Positions 1-5,922 are shown, counted from the first letter of the stretch. The stretch is DNA of 9,824 bases from Methanosarcinaceae archaeon (GCA_030594665.1 JAUVET010000037.1:1-9824), one strand, 5' to 3'. A program made the numbers and translations. The notes: generated by a model not told the origin, from the letters alone.

Positions 1-1
1 A

Positions 2-79
2 CGACCTAAACAGATACGGATAGGCAGCATTTTTGAAAGCTTCGAAATCAAATTGCTTAACAAAAACCTATTTATATAG
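2..79 (+). CDS. C-terminal tail of an unidentified upstream gene (partial)
   Basis: An open frame enters from the left edge and stops at TAG 77-79, giving 25 residues that end FEIKLLNKNLFI. It is too short to identify. Its stop lies 20 bases before the ATG of the endonuclease remnant on the same strand. In PaeR7I/XhoI-type restriction-modification systems the methyltransferase gene commonly sits just upstream of the endonuclease gene, so this could be the end of the cognate methyltransferase. That is inferred from position only. It could equally be a chance open frame. Confidence 0.3.
   Translation, partial: RPKQIRIGSIFESFEIKLLNKNLFI
70..78 (+). promoter_or_regulatory. Possible TATA box for the endonuclease remnant
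   Basis: The AT-rich run ATTTATATA lies about 25 bases before ATG 100, the spacing expected for a leaderless archaeal transcript starting at or near that ATG. No Shine-Dalgarno site is visible before the ATG, which fits a leaderless start. The box overlaps the end of the preceding frame, so it may be fortuitous. Confidence 0.35.
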
Positions 80-99
80 AAGTGGTATTTCACTGTATC

Positions 100-423
100 A
101 TGGCAATTAATGTTGATTTATATCAAGAAGACATTAAAAACGCAATAATACATTTTTGGACTACACGAAATAAACAAATCAATGACCAAAAAGGACGTCA
201 AATTCAAGATCAAGGAAATAGAGGGGCAGTTACCGGGGGAAAGCAGCTTGATGGTTTCATCAATTTATTGAAAAAAATATCAATTGATGTAGGTATCCCG
301 AAAGAATTCATTTTCATTAAAGGAAATCATTTACCTGGATTTTTCAGACCGACGAAAGAATGGGACTTTTTAGTGATATCCCCTCTGAAAAAACTTATTG
401 CTTGTATAGAATTAAAATCGTAA
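100..423 (+). pseudogene. Truncated XhoI/PaeR7I-type type II restriction endonuclease
   Basis: The 107 residues match the N-terminal half of the XhoI/PaeR7I family, enzymes of about 245 residues that cleave CTCGAG. Recognisable blocks are DQGNRGAVTGGKQLDGFI (about residues 43-60), LPGFFRPTKEWD (about 83-94) and IELKS at the end. The last two supply the Asp and the E-x-K of the PD-(D/E)XK nuclease core. The frame stops at TAA 421-423 directly after ELKS. As I recall the family, the next residues are Q-V-G-(P)-S-F, and the bases after the stop read V-G-S-F. A CAA-to-TAA change is therefore likely, followed by loss of the remaining ~130 residues. ATG 100 is preferred over GTG 82 because homology begins there and a TATA-like box fits. 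The product would lack half the fold and is almost certainly inactive. Confidence 0.82.
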
Positions 424-504
424 GTAGGCTCTTTTAGGCTTTACCGAAAAATAAATTAGCAAACTTTATCATGTAAGCCGTACTATATAGTAGCATGGAG
501 ACTA

Positions 505-531
505 GTGTCTCAACAATTTAGTTTTTAGACA
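505..531. repeat. Terminal inverted repeat of IS A, transposase 3' end side
   Basis: This 27-base end pairs with 1652-1678 with three mismatches, all transitions. The stop codon of the transposase (525-527) lies inside the repeat, so coding and end sequence overlap, as is common in compact IS630 elements. Confidence 0.88.
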
Positions 532-1190
532 TAATACTTTGACATTTTCTCATCAGCCTTCTCCTTTGTAAACTTCCAGTTGATTTTTTTATTCTGTTCA
601 TTCCTTCTTTTAGTCCATGCAGCCACTTCACCACTCAATGTCCTCATATCACCAATCCGTTTACCAGTACATTCGATATCCATCACATTGATCTCGATTT
701 CTGCAGCGTTTAGCCAACTTGCATGTACCGGCGTATAATGAAATTCAATCTTGCTCAATATCCTTTCGGCTTCATCTTTGCTGAACGTCTCATAAAAAGC
801 TTTTTCCTTGTGAGTGTTAAGGTTATCTGTAACCAGTCGAATTAATTCAACATCTGGATATACTTCGTCAATAAGTATCTTCACAAACCGCGCAAAATCC
901 TTCATAGTTCTTTGTTTAGTGACTTGCGTCACACGTTTTCCATTTTTAAATTCAACCGCCACGAATATGTTTGCTGTACCCTTCCTGACATATTCATAAT
1001 CATATTTTTCAGGACTTCCATGCTTCATAGGGATGGGCGTTCTCTTGTCATCGAGAAGTTGTTTTGGTTTCTCGTCGAGACAAACAATAGGTTGTTCCGG
1101 TAAGTACGGTTCTTCATAAAGATCAAGGATATCATACATGCGGGCTCTAAATACAGCGTCAATGGTCTGGATGCACCACATCCTTTTCAA
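525..1190 (-). CDS. IS630-family transposase, catalytic DDE half (ORF B)
   Basis: This frame carries the whole catalytic domain. Visible motifs are CLDEKPKQL (D39), VTDNLNTHK (D122) and HASWLNAAEIEI (E164), the DDE triad of IS630 enzymes, all intact. The first codon here is TTG at 1190, overlapping the ORF A stop in TTGA. A separate start is unlikely because family members have one chain of about 340-380 residues with an N-terminal helix-turn-helix. Reading the frame a little upstream gives K-P-W-L-K-R-M-W-C-I, which joins naturally to the end of ORF A. The functional product is probably an ORF A-B fusion of about 364 residues made by -1 frameshifting. Alternatively the gap is a real one-base deletion and the element is dead. 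Confidence 0.85.
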   Translation of the reverse strand: MKRMWCIQTIDAVFRARMYDILDLYEEPYLPEQPIVCLDEKPKQLLDDKRTPIPMKHGSPEKYDYEYVRKGTANIFVAVEFKNGKRVTQVTKQRTMKDFARFVKILIDEVYPDVELIRLVTDNLNTHKEKAFYETFSKDEAERILSKIEFHYTPVHASWLNAAEIEINVMDIECTGKRIGDMRTLSGEVAAWTKRRNEQNKKINWKFTKEKADEKMSKYYV

Positions 1191-1618
1191 CCAAGGCTTA
1201 GTTTTGCTTTTTTTAAAATGAGCCTAATGCTCTCCTTATTCATTGTTTCAAATCCTTTTTTCTTATTCATTTCTTCTGCAAGTAATGTAAGTGTCCATCT
1301 TTTTCTCCCACAAGGAGGATCGGTGCATGCTTGTGCGATCATTTCCGCCTCATGCCGCCCCGTATATTTTATGGGTTGCCCTGATCTTGGTTTCTCTGTC
1401 AAAGCACTCTGAAGACCTTCTTCACGGTACCTTTTCTTGACATTGGAAACAGTCCCACGGCTTGTTCCCAATATCTTTTTTATCTCATTTTCTATTCTGC
1501 CTTCGTTGACCAAAAGTAAAATATGGGCGTGGGTTATTCCTCTTGCGCTTTTCTTACCAGTTTTCACAAAAGCACTGAGATATTCTACTTCTTCATTCGT
1601 CAGTTGAATTTTTTCCAT
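1187..1618 (-). CDS. IS630-family transposase, DNA-binding half (ORF A)
   Basis: The 143 residues hold the helix-turn-helix region that binds the IS ends. A first HTH spans about residues 24-65 (HILLLVNEG, then EIKKILGTSRGTVSNVKKRY). The linker RSGQP (about 78-82) is typical of IS630, and a second winged-helix region runs to about 137. The frame ends at TGA 1187-1189, just after the position where the linker to the catalytic domain begins. The last six residues (AKLSLG) do not resemble the family; the -1 frame at the same place does. ATG 1616-1618 lies 34 bases inside the adjacent inverted repeat. See the frameshift site entry for the likely fusion with ORF B. Confidence 0.85.
   Translation of the reverse strand: MEKIQLTNEEVEYLSAFVKTGKKSARGITHAHILLLVNEGRIENEIKKILGTSRGTVSNVKKRYREEGLQSALTEKPRSGQPIKYTGRHEAEMIAQACTDPPCGRKRWTLTLLAEEMNKKKGFETMNKESIRLILKKAKLSLG
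1208..1214 (-). promoter_or_regulatory. Probable -1 ribosomal frameshift site (A_AAA_AAA)
   Basis: Seven A on the coding strand are read in the ORF A frame as TTA-AAA-AAA (codons 135-137), the canonical X_XXY_YYZ register. Slipping back one base continues as S-K-T-K-P-W-L-K-R-M-W, which enters ORF B. A five-base-pair hairpin (GGATG/CATCC, 1169-1183) lies about 24 bases downstream, further away than usual for a stimulator. Programmed frameshifting is used by several IS families and is reported for some IS630 members. Confidence 0.6.
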
Positions 1619-1651
1619 GTAAGAGAAAAGAGTGTATTATCTTATATAATT

Positions 1652-1678
1652 TGTCCAAAAATTAAATTGTCGAGACAC
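1652..1678. repeat. Terminal inverted repeat of IS A, transposase 5' side
   Basis: Partner of 505-531 (24 of 27 identical after reverse complement). It ends in GAGACAC and abuts TA 1679-1680. The AT-rich stretch between it and the transposase start (1630-1650) is the likely location of the promoter. Confidence 0.88.
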
Positions 1679-1680
1679 TA

Positions 1681-1703
1681 GTGTATCGATTCCAAAATAA
1701 CAT
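1681..1703. repeat. Terminal inverted repeat of IS B, transposase 3' end side
   Basis: Pairs with 2900-2922: the outer four bases and an inner block of 15 bases (ATTCCAAAATAACAT) are identical, separated by four mismatches. The inner block is probably the transposase binding site and the outer GTGT the cleavage-proximal part. Confidence 0.85.
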
Positions 1704-1711
1704 CATACAAA

Positions 1712-2863
1712 TCATGCATCAATTCCACCAGGCATTTCATCCATTTTATACTTCCATTTAAAGATCATAGGGGATTCATTTATGTCATCAAAATACTGAC
1801 TCATGCGATCTCGCAGTTCTTCTTTTGACGACACCCTCATTCCTCTTAATAGGCTTCTTGTCATTTTACTGAATAAACTTTCAATAATATTCAGCCATGA
1901 AGCATGTTTTGGAGTGAAGACAAATTGAAATCTTTGCGGTACACTTTCAAGATATTTTTGCGTTTCCTTTGATGTATGAACTTTAAGATTATCAAGAATT
2001 ACGACAATTTTAAGTTTTTTCGGGTAATATGAATCCATCATCTTTAAAAAATCAACGAATTCAGCACTCCGATGGTGTTCAAGAACTTTATAATGGATGA
2101 TTCCTGTTAGCAAGTCGATTCCCGCCAACAAAGAAAGAGTTCCATGCCTTACATACTCATAATCACGGGAAATTGTAGGATATTCATCTACTACTGGCAT
2201 CAAATCCGGATATTTATTTCCAACTGCTTGCATACCGGGTTTTTCATCGTATGAAACAATTGCTACATCCATATCATGGCCTTTTTTATTCATTGCCTTC
2301 AACAATTTTACCTGCTTATATGTGTGTAAGACAACAGCACTCTTCGGTTCGAAATCCGGATCACGTCGATGAAGATATGATGATATTTTATGTGGTTTTA
2401 TGTTGCTTGCACCAAGGATTTTCGAGATGGTTCCGGAAGATATCTTCACTGTTTCGGGATATCCTTCATCCATGCAGTTATTACGAATGTGTTTTGCTAA
2501 CAGTTCATGTGTCCAAAGTTCATGTGGATATCCGATATCCTTTGGTTTCATACATGCAAGTGAAATAATCCATGCGCGTCCCTCAGGAGTAATTTCTCTT
2601 GGCCTACCACTCCTTGGCAGATCTTCAATTGCTTCATGAATTCCATATGCAAGAGCTTTTTTGATACACCTGATTACTTTTTGACGATTTGTGTTCAATT
2701 CATCAGCTATCCGCGAATCGTTTTTTCCCTGATAACTTAAAAGCAGAATTTTTGCTCTTTCAACGCTTCTTACGGATTCGGTTCTTGAATGACACAACGA
2801 AGTCAGGTATTCATTTTCTTTGTCAGTCAACTCTAATTTTGGACGTTTGCTTTCAAATGCCAT
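1712..2863 (-). CDS. IS630-family transposase, complete (IS B)
   Basis: This 383-residue protein would excise and insert IS B at TA. The N-terminal DNA-binding region has one HTH at about residues 33-70 (RAKILLLSYQG, then RIADELNTNRQKVIRCIKKAL), the linker LPRSGRPREI (82-91), and a second winged helix to about 160. The catalytic core shows SYDEKPGMQA (D206), VVILDNLKVHT (D291) and HASWLNIIESLFSKM (E328), a complete triad with about 36 residues between the second D and E. No frameshift or stop interrupts it, and it lies between well-matched ends, so it may be active. Start ATG 2861-2863 is the only start ahead of the conserved region; no clear Shine-Dalgarno site precedes it. Confidence 0.95.
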   Translation of the reverse strand: MAFESKRPKLELTDKENEYLTSLCHSRTESVRSVERAKILLLSYQGKNDSRIADELNTNRQKVIRCIKKALAYGIHEAIEDLPRSGRPREITPEGRAWIISLACMKPKDIGYPHELWTHELLAKHIRNNCMDEGYPETVKISSGTISKILGASNIKPHKISSYLHRRDPDFEPKSAVVLHTYKQVKLLKAMNKKGHDMDVAIVSYDEKPGMQAVGNKYPDLMPVVDEYPTISRDYEYVRHGTLSLLAGIDLLTGIIHYKVLEHHRSAEFVDFLKMMDSYYPKKLKIVVILDNLKVHTSKETQKYLESVPQRFQFVFTPKHASWLNIIESLFSKMTRSLLRGMRVSSKEELRDRMSQYFDDINESPMIFKWKYKMDEMPGGIDA

Positions 2864-2899
2864 GAAGATTAATGAGCAGCATGGTTAATAAGTGTTGTT

Positions 2900-2922
2900 A
2901 TGTTATTTTGGAATTATCACAC
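2900..2922. repeat. Terminal inverted repeat of IS B, transposase 5' side
   Basis: Partner of 1681-1703 (19 of 23 identical after reverse complement), bounded by TA 2923-2924. It lies 36 bases ahead of the transposase start. Confidence 0.85.
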
Positions 2923-3008
2923 TAGACCATACACTGTCTTAATCTGCTCATTTTGGTTGATACTTGTATTTCTCTAAAAGAAACAGCGAAGGGAGAATCT
3001 TCCTTCAT

Positions 3009-3614
3009 TCACTCTCTACTCTTCGCGCGCATTATCGCATAAGCGATTGCAGGCAGCCCTGCGATTGCGAAGACCACTGTGAACCAAACAAACCAGTTCT
3101 TCTTGGTCGGCGTCTCCTCTGCCACTACAGGTTTCGTCGGTGTTGGCACTACTGCTTCCGTCGGTGTTGGCACTACTGCTTCCGGCGGTGTGTCTGGCGT
3201 TATGGTTGGGGTTATTGGTGTAGGGGTGGCGCCATGGCGGGATGGCGCATGAGTTACAATCCAGGTCCATCTGTGCATTGTGGTCCCTTCTGAATTAGAT
3301 GCGATTGCAGATACATTCGAGGTCCCGGTAACTGCATTCGTGCTCGTGTATACGGATTCATTCACGCTATACTCAGTGAATACCTCATTTCCGTTTATCA
3401 ACCAGCTAACGTTTACTATTTGATTGATCAAGATGTTGAACGTTCTTGTTTCGCCTTCGCTATTGTATACAGGAGATGGAGGTGCAAATGATGTTATATT
3501 GGGCGGTGCACTCCAAACATTAACGCTTTGAATTGTGGCACCGGCAGTCTGAGTAGCTACTATGAATAGCAAAATAACTGCCATTGCAACACCTTTATAT
3601 TTATGCTCTCGCAT
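3009..3614 (-). CDS. Membrane-anchored Ig-like surface protein with Pro/Thr stalk
   Basis: No named family is assigned; the layout is clear. A signal peptide (about residues 1-26, ending TAGA) is followed by one Ig/PKD-like domain (about 35-120). Its motifs N-I-T-S-F-A-P-P-S-P-V, R-T-F-N-I and V-N-V-S-W-L-I-N-G recur in methanogen surface proteins. A Pro/Thr-rich stalk (about 128-168) contains a duplicated EAVVPTPT unit. The end KKNWFVWFTVVFAIAGLPAI plus AYAIMRAKSRE is one membrane helix with a positive tail. It resembles the PGF-CTERM sorting signal, but the Pro-Gly-Phe tripeptide is missing. It is the last gene of a three-gene operon, 16 bases after its neighbour. GGTGA lies 6-10 bases before ATG 3614. 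A second start at residue 11 (MAVILL) is possible. Confidence 0.85.
   Translation of the reverse strand: MREHKYKGVAMAVILLFIVATQTAGATIQSVNVWSAPPNITSFAPPSPVYNSEGETRTFNILINQIVNVSWLINGNEVFTEYSVNESVYTSTNAVTGTSNVSAIASNSEGTTMHRWTWIVTHAPSRHGATPTPITPTITPDTPPEAVVPTPTEAVVPTPTKPVVAEETPTKKNWFVWFTVVFAIAGLPAIAYAIMRAKSRE
3135..3182. repeat. Tandem 24-bp repeat (2 copies) coding for the stalk
   Basis: Two adjacent identical 24-base units (3135-3158, 3159-3182) encode the octapeptide repeat EAVVPTPT in the surface protein; a degenerate partial third unit follows. Such in-frame repeats can change copy number by slippage and would lengthen or shorten the extracellular stalk. Confidence 0.9.
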
Positions 3615-3630
3615 GTTTGTTTCACCGCCT

Positions 3631-4263
3631 TTACCTTTTCTTCCTCCTCACAATGAGGACAAAAGCGGAGATTAAGATAATTACAGTGCCTGCCAATGCT
3701 AATGTGATATTAATCTCGATTGCTTCTTTAACTGCATCGAACAATGATTCACTCTCCAAAACTTTTACCGATACTGGTATCAGCATCCCGCTCTTTACGA
3801 CAGACGCGCCAGCATCCGTTACAGATGTGTTCGCATCTTCAAATACGATATATGTCCTTCTCTCATCAGAATGCCCCTCCATGTCCGCATCCGGTGATGT
3901 GGCACCATATAATCTAGGGGATACATTCCCTGGTATGCTAATTGTTATGGTAAAGCTCTTCACTTCCCCGGATTTAAGTGTGTAATTCGGTGGAGTTATT
4001 GTTATCCAATCAGTTATGTCCATTTTCCGGTCATAGCTTTCACCTTCCACCTTTTTATAAAACATGCTCCAGTATCCTACTCGTTTTGAATCTGATGCAC
4101 TCAGAAGCGTAATTGGAATATCAATCACATCGCCTGCATGCCCTTCTACATTGCAGATGGATAATTTGTCCACAGATGTTGCCGATACTGATAGCGGCAG
4201 GTGCACAATATTTACAACAACAAAGAGGATGATAACCAATAGTGTTGTTGATATCTCCTTCAT
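3631..4263 (-). CDS. Membrane-anchored exported beta-sandwich protein, paralogue 2
   Basis: The 210 residues comprise a signal peptide (about 1-29, cleavage likely after SVSA), an extracellular beta-rich domain (about 32-168), and a C-terminal helix (about 183-205) followed by RRKKR on the inside. The domain has the form common to exported 'WITITPPNYTLKSGE...F.I.I.IPG..SP.LYGA....IPVSVKV' sandwiches, which recalls DUF916-type proteins; that comparison is by pattern only. It is a tandem paralogue of the upstream gene. Shared motifs include FYKKVEG, DERRTYI, GHSDERR/GHVDERR and IPVSV. It starts 21 bases after the paralogue's stop, in the same operon. No good Shine-Dalgarno site precedes its ATG, so translational coupling is plausible. 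Function is unknown; a surface adaptor or anchor role is inferred. Confidence 0.85.
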   Translation of the reverse strand: MKEISTTLLVIILFVVVNIVHLPLSVSATSVDKLSICNVEGHAGDVIDIPITLLSASDSKRVGYWSMFYKKVEGESYDRKMDITDWITITPPNYTLKSGEVKSFTITISIPGNVSPRLYGATSPDADMEGHSDERRTYIVFEDANTSVTDAGASVVKSGMLIPVSVKVLESESLFDAVKEAIEINITLALAGTVIILISAFVLIVRRKKR

Positions 4264-4284
4264 AATAGATCAGTTTGAAAGAGC

Positions 4285-4914
4285 TTATGTTGGTAGAGCT
4301 TTTCTTTTGTTCCTTGTTGCCAGGAGCACGACGATTACCGCAAGCAAAGCGATGGTTATGACATTCGATTTTATCGTTTCTGTAAGTCCGGCGAATGGTG
4401 ATGGCTTCGCAGGTACTCCTAAAACATTAACTGATACTGGTATCCGAATCCCGGTCACCGTAGCTACACCTGTTTTTGCCGACGCTGCATCACCATCCGT
4501 GAATTCTATATAAGTTCTTCTCTCGTCAACATGCCCTGGTATTCCCGCATCTTCTGATATCGCACCCCATAATTCGGGGGATGCATCCGAGGGCACTGTT
4601 ATTATCAACTGAAAATGCTTCGCTTCACCATTTTTTATCGTGTAGTCTTTCGGCGTCACCTCTATCCAGGAAGTTATGTTCATCTTTTCGGAATCGCCTT
4701 CCACATGCTTATAAAAAACTCGCCAGCTTCCTATCCTCTCTGGAGAATCGCCATACAAGGTGATGTTCTCAATGATTGTGTCGCCGGGATAAGCCGGAAG
4801 ATTGGAGAATATTGCCCGATCCACAGTTGTTGCGGATGCGATTTGAATCTGGACAGAAGCCGACAGTACCAATATCAACGCCAATCCAAGCGCTGTAATT
4901 ATTGCAACTCTCAT
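4285..4914 (-). CDS. Membrane-anchored exported beta-sandwich protein, paralogue 1
   Basis: This is the first gene of the three-gene operon (209 residues). The signal peptide covers about 1-28 (ending QIASA), the beta-sandwich about 30-170, and a membrane helix about 183-202 followed by RNKRK. The mature N-terminus T-T-V-D parallels T-S-V-D in the next gene, and both keep GDxI, G-x-W-x-x-F-Y-K-x-V-E-G, ITxWI, GHxDERRTYI and IPVSV. The tract GHVDERRTYIEF is the most conserved stretch of the pair and may be a contact surface. AAGGAG lies 10 bases before ATG 4914 and a TATA-like box lies further up. The family is not recognised with certainty; it resembles DUF916-type domains in pattern. Confidence 0.87.
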   Translation of the reverse strand: MRVAIITALGLALILVLSASVQIQIASATTVDRAIFSNLPAYPGDTIIENITLYGDSPERIGSWRVFYKHVEGDSEKMNITSWIEVTPKDYTIKNGEAKHFQLIITVPSDASPELWGAISEDAGIPGHVDERRTYIEFTDGDAASAKTGVATVTGIRIPVSVNVLGVPAKPSPFAGLTETIKSNVITIALLAVIVVLLATRNKRKALPT

Positions 4915-4924
4915 CTACGAAAAA

Positions 4925-4930
4925 CTCCTT
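4925..4930 (-). promoter_or_regulatory. Shine-Dalgarno site of the surface operon
   Basis: The coding strand reads AAGGAG with 10 bases to ATG 4914. It supports that start for the first gene of the operon. Confidence 0.7.
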
Positions 4931-4970
4931 TTATCCCTATCATATTATATACTTTCCCATTGGAACTTTG

Positions 4971-4980
4971 CTTTTATAAA
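4971..4980 (-). promoter_or_regulatory. Probable TATA box of the three-gene surface operon
   Basis: On the minus strand TTTATAAAAG lies about 60 bases before ATG 4914. A start site about 25 bases on would give a leader of roughly 30 bases that includes the Shine-Dalgarno site. A second AT-rich block (GTATATAATATG, about 4940-4951) is an alternative, but would start transcription almost at the ribosome site. Confidence 0.5.
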
Positions 4981-5051
4981 AATTTTTGTTTTTTATCAAA
5001 CAACATTTGCATATCTCCTGTTAGGGAAGGACACATGTGACGATGATTATT

Positions 5052-5081
5052 AAGGCCTACCCAAAAATAACGGGTAGCCTT
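5052..5081 (-). terminator. Hairpin downstream of the small secreted protein gene
   Basis: AAGG-C-CTACCC pairs with GGGTAGCCTT: 10 base pairs, one bulged C, nine-base loop. It lies 83 bases past the stop of the 5165-5716 gene and ahead of the next operon's promoter. The minus strand has a T5 run in the loop but no long T tract after the stem, so a terminator role is possible, not shown. Confidence 0.4.
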
Positions 5082-5164
5082 ATGCCAGACTCTTATTTGC
5101 ATCATATAAAACGCTTTCAAACCATTTCATTCTTGCTTGACTGTTGGATTTTCCCTGTTTGGTT

Positions 5165-5716
5165 TTATAGCTCTGAAGTTACGGTAAACGTTGAAGTCCC
5201 TGATCCTGCGGACTGTAAGTTAACCTTTAGCCAGAGTGTCCCGTTGACGTTTGGAGCCAGCGAGCCATACGTTATGTCTCCTGTACCTTGTATATTTTCG
5301 CTCCAGCCTGGTGGTGTTGTCGCAGAGTTGTTGTAATACTCTGCAGATACAGTGGTACCGGTGAACGTGCCTGCACTCAGGGTAACTGTCATGGTCTGGG
5401 CATTCGTATTGTTCAGGCATGCTACTGGTTTATGATCCGTATCGATATCTTGTGTTTCACCAAGACTGTTCGTTGGATCGGTAACGGTTGTACCTGATTG
5501 ACCTGTGAAATTCCAGTAGGCAATCGGGTGGTCTGCACTTCCGTTTTGAGCGCAAATTACTATTGCCGTTGTGTTTGCTGTTACTGTTGCGTTCTGCTCA
5601 GATGTGCTGCCTGACACAGGGGCAGAAACGGAAAACAATGTCAACGTTACTACTGATGCAAAGGCTATTGCTACGAGGGCTGCTGACAGCCCAATAGTTA
5701 TATGATCTATTTTCAT
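5165..5716 (-). CDS. Small secreted beta-rich protein (stand-alone surface domain)
   Basis: The protein has 183 residues with a long signal sequence (about 1-36, KIDHITIGL...FSVSAPVSG). A Ser/Thr/Asn-rich beta domain follows, with no further membrane helix. ATG 5716 is chosen because GGAGAT precedes it by 9 bases; the ATG 13 codons earlier would put the Shine-Dalgarno site inside the gene. The domain is homologous to the end of the giant protein encoded upstream: I-A-Y-W-N-F-T-G-Q-S-G-T-T-V against I-G-S-I-N-F-S-G-V-S-G-A-T-V, then D-I and P-V at matching places, and a closing strand S-G-T-S-T-F-T-V against T-G-S-S-T-L-S-V. Two cysteines flank the middle region. It could be a matrix or fibre subunit; the family is not recognised. 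Confidence 0.85.
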   Translation of the reverse strand: MKIDHITIGLSAALVAIAFASVVTLTLFSVSAPVSGSTSEQNATVTANTTAIVICAQNGSADHPIAYWNFTGQSGTTVTDPTNSLGETQDIDTDHKPVACLNNTNAQTMTVTLSAGTFTGTTVSAEYYNNSATTPPGWSENIQGTGDITYGSLAPNVNGTLWLKVNLQSAGSGTSTFTVTSEL

Positions 5717-5725
5717 TTTGTCCAC

Positions 5726-5734
5726 ATCTCCTTT
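5726..5734 (-). promoter_or_regulatory. Shine-Dalgarno site deciding the start of the small secreted protein
   Basis: AAAGGAGAT on the coding strand ends 9 bases before ATG 5716 and supports that start over ATG 5755. Confidence 0.75.
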
Positions 5735-5777
5735 TTTTAGAGATTTTAAATCCATTCAATTTCAAAAGGTACATTAT

Positions 5778-5789
5778 CATTATATATAA
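5778..5789 (-). promoter_or_regulatory. Probable TATA box of the small secreted protein gene
   Basis: The minus strand reads TTATATATAATG about 65 bases before ATG 5716. Transcription starting about 27 bases later would begin near 5755, giving a leader of about 40 bases with the Shine-Dalgarno site. A leaderless start at ATG 5755 cannot be fully excluded. Confidence 0.55.
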
Positions 5790-5837
5790 CACTCCTTAAA
5801 TAAAGGTTGCTGTCAATATATTTATTTTATTATAATA

Positions 5838-5922
5838 CCCTGCAGCTCTGCTGCGGTTGGGATAAGTCAATGCAACATCAGTAGCCTTAGACATTAAGAT
5901 ACCCCACAGCTCTGCTGTGGGG
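5838..5922. mobile_element. Pair of IS200/IS605-type end hairpins, element remnant
   Basis: Two related hairpins lie in the same orientation 64 bases apart. The second is perfect: CCCCACAGC (5902-5910), loop TCT, GCTGTGGGG (5914-5922). The first shares CAGC-TCT-GCTG and extends imperfectly (5838-5861). The stem, its small loop and the following AGGTTCAT resemble the subterminal hairpins of archaeal IS200/IS605 (tnpB-carrying) elements as I remember them. No tnpA or tnpB frame is present, so this would be a solo end or a small palindrome-bearing derivative. The assignment is by memory of the motif, so confidence is moderate. The rest of 5756-6031 holds only the promoter of the downstream gene and AT-rich sequence. 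Confidence 0.5.

Larger units (their letters stand above)
505..1678 (-). mobile_element. IS630-family insertion sequence A (1174 bp, two-frame transposase)
   Basis: The ends are 27-base inverted repeats at 505-531 and 1652-1678 that match at 24 of 27 positions and begin GTGTCTC. The element is flanked by TA at 503-504 and 1679-1680, the two-base target duplication typical of IS630/Tc1-mariner elements. The length, the DDE transposase and the CTAG context at both junctions all fit IS630. The right TA is shared with the next element. The transposase is read on the minus strand in two overlapping frames. Confidence 0.9.
1681..2922 (-). mobile_element. IS630-family insertion sequence B (1242 bp)
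   Basis: The ends at 1681-1703 and 2900-2922 are inverted repeats matching at 19 of 23 positions: GTGT, four mismatches, then 15 identical bases. TA flanks both ends (1679-1680 and 2923-2924). Its left end starts immediately after the TA that closes element A. Its single transposase gene is intact and differs clearly in sequence from that of element A, so the two are separate IS630 subgroups and not a duplication. Apart from GTGT the end sequences also differ. Confidence 0.9.

Noticed and set aside
525..1190. ORF B as an independent protein starting at TTG
   Set aside because: It would lack the DNA-binding half, has no ribosome site, and the -1 frame upstream continues family-like sequence, so a fusion with ORF A is more plausible.
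2251..2639. Plus-strand frames inside the IS B transposase
   Set aside because: They are antisense to an intact, well-conserved transposase and show no family signal.
1712..2863. IS A and IS B as copies of one element
   Set aside because: The transposases and inverted repeats differ clearly; only the family motifs and the outer GTGT are shared.
5600..5755. Type IV pilin signal in the small secreted protein (KKG near the N-terminus)
   Set aside because: The KKG lies upstream of the start supported by the ribosome site and is separated from the hydrophobic stretch by charged residues.
5838..5922. Short palindromic repeats as a CRISPR array
   Set aside because: There are only two diverged units, each a self-complementary hairpin with a three-base loop, and no spacer series.
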